DNA from: JAVVPO01 sp036655715
GTDB lineage: Bacteria > Bacillota > Clostridia > Lachnospirales > Cellulosilyticaceae
NCBI GenBank assembly: GCA_036655715.1
Contig: JAVVPO010000048.1
Location: forward strand, 1 to 19,401
DNA: 19,401 bases
Reading direction: 5' to 3'
A model generated the notes under the pieces. It was not told the origin of the DNA, did not search any database, and was given only the letters and a program-made list of their open reading frames with translations. The translations under genes and the position numbers were made by a program. Shown one piece after another: positions 14,770 through 19,401 of this stretch. Each line of letters begins with the position of its first letter. Within the stretch, counting starts at the first letter, position 1.

Positions 14770-15587
14770 ACCAATCCTCCTTTACCTAGTGTATCATTTT
14801 TACCCATAATACCTATTGTTATTAAAATAATAATCATTAGAATCATTGAGAGTGCTGATCCAAATGCCCAATCATTAGTTCTTGTAAATTGTTCCTCAAT
14901 CATATTACCAATTAAAACAACTTGACCTCCGCCAAGCAGTCTCGTAATAACGAAAGTTGTAAGTGATGGCATAAATACCATAATAATACCCGTTATAACC
15001 CCAGGCATTGAAAGTGGAAATACCACTTTTCTAAATGTCTTAACGTTATCCGCACCTAAATCATAGGATGCCTCAATTAAATTCTTATCAATTTTGGCCA
15101 ACGAGTTGTATATTGGTAATACCATGAATGGGAAGAAGTTATAAATCATCCCAAATACAATTGCTCCATTTCCATAAAGAAACTGCCCAGTAGGTAGCCC
15201 TAGCCACTCTAAGATAGAATTAAGAATACCTTTATTCTCTAAAAGTATCATCCATGCATATGTACGCATTAATGAATTCATCCACATTGGTAATATAACT
15301 AAAAGGATTACAATACCCTTATTAGATATGTCCTTACTATTTAGAATCATTGCTAATGGATAAGCAAGCACTAAGCAAATAACTGTTGTTGTAAATGCTA
15401 GTTTAACTGATCTTAGTAAGACTTCCATATAAAGAGGATCAAAAAATCTCTTATAACTATCTATTGTAAAAGTTATTCCTTCTGGAGTATCTGTTTTAAA
15501 ACTAAAGTAAACAATTAGAACTAATGGTATAAGTACAAAAATGGCCGTCCATATCATATATGGATAAGCTAAATATTTTTTGTTCAT
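14766..15587 (-). CDS. potB: Spermidine/putrescine ABC permease PotB
   Basis: This 273-residue permease has an N-terminal membrane segment at about 10-30 and several more. Its EAA loop (EASYDLGADNVKTFRKVVFP, then LSMPGVITG) mirrors that of PotC. With PotC it forms the transmembrane pore of the polyamine importer. AAGGAG stands nine bases upstream of the ATG. It starts five bases after potA and ends overlapping potC. Confidence 0.94.
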   Translation of the reverse strand: MNKKYLAYPYMIWTAIFVLIPLVLIVYFSFKTDTPEGITFTIDSYKRFFDPLYMEVLLRSVKLAFTTTVICLVLAYPLAMILNSKDISNKGIVILLVILPMWMNSLMRTYAWMILLENKGILNSILEWLGLPTGQFLYGNGAIVFGMIYNFFPFMVLPIYNSLAKIDKNLIEASYDLGADNVKTFRKVVFPLSMPGVITGIIMVFMPSLTTFVITRLLGGGQVVLIGNMIEEQFTRTNDWAFGSALSMILMIIILITIGIMGKNDTLGKGGLV

Positions 15588-15592
15588 ATCCC

Positions 15593-16651
15593 TTATCTCC
15601 TTTTCATAATATGAATATCTTCTGGAGTTATGCTAAGCCCTACTGTCTTACCAGGCTCAGACATTGCTGTTGAATGTACTATCCACTTAAGCTCTCCTGT
15701 ATTAATTAACATCTCATAATGTACGCCTTTAAAGGTTGCGGTTTCAACTACACCTATTAATCTTCCTTGTTTTTCATCTACTATACGTAAATCTTCAGGT
15801 CTAATAACAATATCTACAGGTGTATTCTCACCAAATCCTTTATCTACACATTCAAATTGCATTCCATGGAACTCTGCTAAATAATCTTTAATCATCATTC
15901 CACCCATAATATTACTTTCCCCTATGAAATCTGCGACAAAGGCATTTTTAGGTTCATTGTAGATATCTACTGGTGTACCAATTTGTTGCACCTTCCCATC
16001 ATTCATAACAGCAATAGTGTCTGACATAGTCAGTGCTTCTTCTTGATCATGTGTAACATAGATAAAAGTAATTCCTACTTTTTGCTGGATTCTTTTAAGC
16101 TCTGTTTGCATCCCTTTTCTAAGTTTTAAATCTAGTGCACCTAATGGTTCATCAAGAAGTAATACTTCTGGCTCATTTACTAATGCTCTTGCTATAGCAA
16201 TACGTTGTTGTTGACCACCACTTAAAGAATCTATAGCTCTCTTCTCATAGCCTTTAAGATTAACTAGTGCCAACATTTGTGCTACTTTCTCTGAAATAAT
16301 AGCCTTATCCATCTTTTTAATGTTAAGACCAAATGCTATGTTCTCTGCAACGTTCATATGTGGGAATAACGCATACTTTTGAAATACAGTATTAATACGT
16401 CTCTTATAAGGGGGAGTTCCTACTATGTTACTACCTTCAAATAATACTTTCCCTGTAGTAGGTTCTTCAAAACCTCCTATAATACGTAAAAGAGTTGTCT
16501 TACCACATCCACTAGGACCAAGTAAAGTAAGAAACTCATTACGTCTAATATACATATTAATATCTTTTAGAACTTCTGTACCGTCATCAAATGTCTTTGA
16601 TATATTGACTAAATCTATAATATTGTCTGTAGATAATTTATTTTCTTTCAT
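15593..16651 (-). CDS. potA: Spermidine/putrescine ABC ATPase PotA
   Basis: This is a 352-residue ABC ATPase that powers the importer from the cytoplasmic face. Walker A GPSGCGKT is at 45-52. The Q-loop region FQKYALFPHM follows, then the signature LSGGQQQRIAIARAL near 144, Walker B LLLDEPLGALD and the H-loop THDQEEAL. The C-terminal part, from about 240, is the TOBE regulatory domain typical of PotA/MalK-type ATPases. The ATG has AAGGAG at a rather long spacing of 13 bases. It lies 18 bases after the regulator gene. Confidence 0.95.
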   Translation of the reverse strand: MKENKLSTDNIIDLVNISKTFDDGTEVLKDINMYIRRNEFLTLLGPSGCGKTTLLRIIGGFEEPTTGKVLFEGSNIVGTPPYKRRINTVFQKYALFPHMNVAENIAFGLNIKKMDKAIISEKVAQMLALVNLKGYEKRAIDSLSGGQQQRIAIARALVNEPEVLLLDEPLGALDLKLRKGMQTELKRIQQKVGITFIYVTHDQEEALTMSDTIAVMNDGKVQQIGTPVDIYNEPKNAFVADFIGESNIMGGMMIKDYLAEFHGMQFECVDKGFGENTPVDIVIRPEDLRIVDEKQGRLIGVVETATFKGVHYEMLINTGELKWIVHSTAMSEPGKTVGLSITPEDIHIMKRR

Positions 16652-16669
16652 ATGGCTTATGCATCTCCT

Positions 16670-17209
16670 TTAAAAACTTGGTGGTGTGGAAACCCACAAT
16701 ACTATTGCTTTTGTTTTACCTATGTTCTGTAAATAATGGTCGCCTGTAGGTCTAAAATAGAAGCTATCTCCCTTTTTGGCCTTGAACTTCTTATTTCCTA
16801 AGTGTACATATACGTTTCCTGCAATCATATAACCAAATTCTTCACCTTCATGAGGTGCTTGCATAACGGATTGTCCACCAGGCTCTATATTGATGAGTAT
16901 CGGTTCCATGTCATTTTTTTGGGCATTCGGTATAAGCCATGTAATCATGTTACCTTCTTCTTCATTCTCTTTTTCAAATACGTCTTCTTTTGTAAAGACT
17001 ATCTTTTCCTGACTCGACTCGTTAAAGAAATCTTTTAGATTAGTTCCTAGACACTCTAATATATCAATTAGCGTAGCTATTGAAGGCGATGTAAGCCCTC
17101 TTTCTACTTGTGAAATAAATCCCTTTGAAAGTTCACATCGGTCAGCAAGTTCTTCTTGAGTAAGTCCATTTTTCTTTCTCAATTGGTTGATTTTCGCACC
17201 AATATCCAT
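16670..17209 (-). CDS. XRE-cupin transcriptional regulator of the pot operon
   Basis: The 179-residue product has an N-terminal XRE helix-turn-helix (about 7-61, with LTQEELADRCELSKGFISQVERG) and a C-terminal cupin domain (about 108-174, including HEGEEFGYMIAG and GDSFYFRPTGDHYLQN). This two-domain layout is that of PuuR-type regulators. It is the first gene of the operon with potABCD, so it very likely controls polyamine uptake and its own synthesis, with the cupin as sensor. GGAGG lies just before the ATG. A near-consensus promoter and inverted repeats lie upstream. The direction of regulation and the ligand are inferred. Confidence 0.9.
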   Translation of the reverse strand: MDIGAKINQLRKKNGLTQEELADRCELSKGFISQVERGLTSPSIATLIDILECLGTNLKDFFNESSQEKIVFTKEDVFEKENEEEGNMITWLIPNAQKNDMEPILINIEPGGQSVMQAPHEGEEFGYMIAGNVYVHLGNKKFKAKKGDSFYFRPTGDHYLQNIGKTKAIVLWVSTPPSF

Positions 17210-17252
17210 ATCTTAGCCTCCCTGTTTAAAATCGCTTCTTTTCGTTTCGTCG

Positions 17253-17281
17253 TATAAACTTTTTGTTTACACCTATTAAAC
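17253..17281. promoter_or_regulatory. Candidate operator of the XRE-cupin regulator
   Basis: Three alternating half-sites lie just downstream of the predicted transcription start. TATAAAC-N5-GTTTACA (17253-17271) is a 7-bp inverted repeat with one mismatch, and its GTTTA arm pairs again with TAAAC at 17277-17281. A repressor bound here would block the start of the regulator-potABCD transcript, which suggests autoregulation. Confidence 0.45.
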
Positions 17282-17293
17282 TTTCCATGAAAA

Positions 17294-17323
17294 ATTATAC
17301 CTCATTTTCGAGTAAATCGTCAA
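17294..17323 (-). promoter_or_regulatory. Promoter of the regulator-potABCD operon
   Basis: On the minus strand TTGACG (17318-17323) and a perfect TATAAT (17294-17299) are 18 bases apart, a near-consensus sigma-A promoter. The predicted start is near 17287, leaving an untranslated leader of about 78 bases. Confidence 0.75.
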
Positions 17324-17594
17324 TAACTTTTTAATACAAATATTTATTCCTACAATACTATTAGTTTAGTATAGATATTATTGATAATTTATTTATTTTT
17401 CTTAAATTTCGTTGATAATACTGTCTTCTATAAAGTAAGTAAAATATAAATTGCATTGTTACTATACTTAAATCAAGCTTTAGATAGATTTTAAAACTAT
17501 AATTTAAAAGGTATTATTAACTTAAAAGTTTAGTAAAAGGTTACTTTAATTCCACAAAAAATAATTATTATTTTCTAAAAATTCTCCATTTTTT
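17324..17594. other. AT-rich intergenic region without recognised gene
   Basis: About 270 bases of very AT-rich sequence separate the pot promoter from the stop codon of the secreted-protein gene. I see no RNA gene or convincing ORF. The only structure is an AT-only inverted repeat, AAAATAAT-T-ATTATTTT (17557-17574), just past that stop codon. On the minus strand it is followed by T residues and could be a weak terminator. Confidence 0.5.
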
Positions 17595-18473
17595 TTATTC
17601 CAGAGGAACTAATAGTTCACTTTTATTCATAATAATTAGCTCTAACCCTAGCGTCTGAGGGGGCATAGACTGAGTTAATATCCCATTTGTAATCACTTTT
17701 ATTTTTTGACCTATCTCTAAATCTTCTATCGTATAAGACTTATTATTTTCATCTATAATATTGGTATTTTTATCTATATGAATAATCACTTGGCTTTCTA
17801 TATTTTCCTTGTCTTGTCCAATATAAGCTACTTCTATATGGCCTTTTTCCTTATCAATTCCTATAATCTCTACATTTTCAATTATTAATGATGGCTCTTC
17901 CTTTTCTTTTACATCTTCTAGAATAGTAATTTTAATAGCCCTTGAAAAAACCTGTTCTAATTCATTACTCATCTCCTGATATTCGGCAGAAATAATCATA
18001 CCTTCCGAAAGCATGTTCAATGGAATTTCTTTATTTAATTCTTTATAGATAATCTCACAGTCTTCATCTAGTTGTAAAACAATATAATTAGCCTCTTCAT
18101 CTATTGCATCACAAGGTAATAGTGTTAATTCATTTTGTATGCTATCTATATGAATAATTTCTGCTCTATCTAATTTTATAGTATTTTGATTTTCTTCTAT
18201 CTCTGATTTACTTTTAACATTAACTGTATTATCTTGAAAGCTTATCTCAGATCCTAATATTTCTTGTAAATCTTCTAATGAGATATAAATATCCTTATCC
18301 CTGATAAGTACATCCCCCACTTCTATTACTTTCTTTCCATCTCGTGCATAGACTATATTGTATTTTATATTAACATTTACACTATTTTTATCTTGAGCAC
18401 CGTAACTAACCACAGCATATCCATTGATTAATACTAGTCCTAATAAAAATATTACATAATTCTTAATTTTCAT
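17595..18473 (-). CDS. Secreted protein of unknown function with tandem beta domains
   Basis: This 292-residue protein is not recognised as a named gene. Residues 1-26 form a signal peptide (basic start, hydrophobic core, SYGA cleavage region). Residues about 50-90 (IRDKDIYISLEDLQEILG and the strand after it) resemble the copper amine oxidase N-terminal-like domain common in clostridial surface proteins. Two similar blocks of about 80 residues follow (103-184 and 201-282). Each has EII-x-ID-x, a strand pair, a D-x-x-x-I-I segment, an EGM or IGQ turn and a final strand, much like DUF3221/OB-type beta domains. AAGGAG lies eight bases before the ATG. The protein is acidic. It is transcribed away from the amidase-like gene. 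Confidence 0.7.
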   Translation of the reverse strand: MKIKNYVIFLLGLVLINGYAVVSYGAQDKNSVNVNIKYNIVYARDGKKVIEVGDVLIRDKDIYISLEDLQEILGSEISFQDNTVNVKSKSEIEENQNTIKLDRAEIIHIDSIQNELTLLPCDAIDEEANYIVLQLDEDCEIIYKELNKEIPLNMLSEGMIISAEYQEMSNELEQVFSRAIKITILEDVKEKEEPSLIIENVEIIGIDKEKGHIEVAYIGQDKENIESQVIIHIDKNTNIIDENNKSYTIEDLEIGQKIKVITNGILTQSMPPQTLGLELIIMNKSELLVPLE

Positions 18474-18563
18474 TTATAACACTCCTTTAGTCTTATGTTA
18501 TACGTTTCTGAATATGTTATACATAAGATGTGTTATTATTGGGATTTTTTATGAGGAGGTTCT
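18474..18563. promoter_or_regulatory. Divergent control region with repeated ATGTTATAC
   Basis: The 90 bases between two divergent genes contain two copies of ATGTTATAC (18495-18503 and 18514-18522), 19 bases apart. They lie inside an inverted pair, CTTATG (18492-18497) / CATAAG (18522-18527). The second copy contains TG-T-TATACA, an extended -10-like element for the plus-strand gene. Both promoters must lie in this stretch, so a shared regulator site is plausible. Confidence 0.45.
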
Positions 18564-19103
18564 ATGTCTGATCATACTTCAAATATTTATAACCCTGCAT
18601 TAGCTATTGCTTATGCAAATCAATACGCTTTTACCTATAATCCCATTTATCCTGATTACGCTGATGTTGAACCAGGCGGGGACTGTGCTAATTTCATCTC
18701 TCAATGTATTCATGCAGGTGGAATGCCTATGATAGGCTATAATGCAAATGACGCTCTACGCAACTGGTTTTGTCGTTCTGACTACCTTTGGGCTATTGAA
18801 AAAATTTCAAAATCTTGGCGTGGCGCCTATTACTTTTATATTTACTGGAGTATCCATGCTAAAGCTTCTAGAGAATTTTCAAATGATGCACTTACTCTTC
18901 CAGTCTTACATCAAGAACTCCTAGCTTATGCCGCTCCTGGTGATGCTATAAGCCTGATTCATGAATCAGGCACTATTTATCATACTTTGCTTATTATGGA
19001 TGTTACGTCTGAAGATATTATTTGTGCTGCACATACAAATAATACAGTTTCTACGCCGCTCACTCACTATAATCCTTACAGGCTAAAAATCTATCAGTTA
19101 TAA
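18564..19103 (+). CDS. Amidase_6-like putative cysteine amidase
   Basis: This 179-residue protein matches the putative amidase domain (Amidase_6). It opens with YNPALAIAYANQYAFTYNP and then has PGGDCANFISQCIHAGGMPM, in which Cys41 is the expected nucleophile. The expected His is His140 in GTIYHTLLIMD, and AAHTNN (155-160) probably completes the site. The fold is papain-like, as in NlpC/P60 enzymes, and a peptidase or amidase action on peptidoglycan is often supposed. Unlike most relatives it has no signal peptide and no extra wall-binding domain, so the whole protein is the catalytic unit. GAGGAGGT stands three bases before the ATG. It is divergent from the secreted-protein gene and followed by a terminator. 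Confidence 0.85.
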   Translation: MSDHTSNIYNPALAIAYANQYAFTYNPIYPDYADVEPGGDCANFISQCIHAGGMPMIGYNANDALRNWFCRSDYLWAIEKISKSWRGAYYFYIYWSIHAKASREFSNDALTLPVLHQELLAYAAPGDAISLIHESGTIYHTLLIMDVTSEDIICAAHTNNTVSTPLTHYNPYRLKIYQL

Positions 19104-19195
19104 ACTTTAAAAATATCGCCTAATAAACTAATCTATGCAGGCTGGAATAAAATTAGCTAGACTATTAAGAGCAATAATAATAAAAAATTTACAAT

Positions 19196-19239
19196 AAAAA
19201 AAGCTCAGTAATAAATTTCTTTATCACTGAGCTTTTTTT
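19196..19239. terminator. Bidirectional terminator between amidase gene and tRNAs
   Basis: AAAAAAGCTCAGT pairs with ACTGAGCTTTTTT around a small inner stem. T-runs follow on both strands, so it serves the plus-strand amidase gene and the minus-strand tRNA transcript. Confidence 0.85.
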
Positions 19240-19260
19240 GTGCTATAACCTTTTCATTTA

Positions 19261-19344
19261 TGCCCAAGACCGGAATCGAACCGGTACGGGGGTAAGCCCG
19301 CAGGATTTTAAGTCCTGTGCGTCTGCCAGTTCCGCCACTTGGGC
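19261..19344 (-). tRNA. tRNA-Leu (anticodon UAA)
   Basis: An 84-base class II tRNA is read on the minus strand. The acceptor is GCCCAAG/CTTGGGC with discriminator A. The anticodon stem CAGGA/TCCTG holds loop CTTAAAA, giving anticodon TAA. The long variable arm CGGG-CTTACC-CCCG and the T arm ACCGG-TTCGATT-CCGGT are intact. CCA is not encoded. It lies three bases after tRNA-Gly in the same transcript. Confidence 0.95.
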
Positions 19345-19347
19345 AGA

Positions 19348-19401
19348 AGCGGGTGGCGGGAATCGAACCCGCGTGGCCAGCTTGGAAGGCTGGTGTTCTA
19401 C
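19348..19401 (-). tRNA. tRNA-Gly (anticodon UCC), 5' part beyond window
   Basis: The minus strand shows the anticodon stem CCAGC/GCTGG with loop CTTCCAA (anticodon TCC), the T arm GCGGG-TTCGATT-CCCGC, the acceptor 3' strand CACCCGC and discriminator T, as usual for tRNA-Gly. The 5' third lies past the right edge of the window. Confidence 0.92.

Noticed and set aside
17324..17594. The AT-rich gap as a possible origin, att site or small RNA gene.
   Set aside because: I saw no iterons, DnaA-box clusters, tRNA-like ends or promoter-terminator pair. Low GC alone is not evidence.

Overview
The window reads as a low-GC chromosomal segment of an anaerobic Firmicute of the class Clostridia, probably near Lachnospirales or Cellulosilyticum. 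The grounds are the rapZ-yvcK-whiA-crh-type gene order next to murB, strong GGAGG-type ribosome binding sites, AT-rich promoters, tRNA genes without an encoded CCA, and the protein sequences. Genus is inference. Nearly all genes lie on the minus strand. I see no prophage, IS element, CRISPR array or integration site.

Layout. Positions 91-270 hold a tRNA-Pro(GGG) gene with its own promoter and terminator. Next come a GNAT acetyltransferase (minus) and a stand-alone PfkB-family sugar-phosphate kinase, most like 1-phosphofructokinase (plus). The kinase converges through a shared hairpin on a minus-strand cluster running from 10486 to 2109: sbcD-sbcC, then murB-rapZ-yvcK-whiA-crh. The last five link peptidoglycan synthesis, central carbon metabolism and division. 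The terminal crh-like gene has Glu in place of the phosphocarrier His15 but keeps the regulatory Ser46.

Positions 10653-12826 hold small accessory genes: a DUF3006 protein paired with a ComEC-like metallo-beta-lactamase lipoprotein, a free-standing YedF-type DsrE domain, and a DUF4190 membrane protein. Positions 12833-17323 hold a complete polyamine ABC transporter operon. An XRE-cupin regulator gene comes first, followed by potA, potB, potC and potD. It has a near-consensus promoter, a likely operator just downstream of it, and a strong terminator at the end.

The right end holds a secreted protein of unknown function with an internal duplication, transcribed divergently from a cytoplasmic-looking amidase-like protein (Amidase_6). 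A bidirectional terminator follows, then tRNA-Leu(UAA) and a truncated tRNA-Gly(UCC).

Most of the window is ordinary housekeeping. I did not find a clear new multi-gene system. The least explained items are the Glu15 Crh-like protein, the secreted-protein/amidase divergent pair with its repeated control region, and the atypical acceptor stem of tRNA-Pro. Several start codons were moved to internal sites with better ribosome binding sites (GNAT, yvcK, rapZ, murB, potD).
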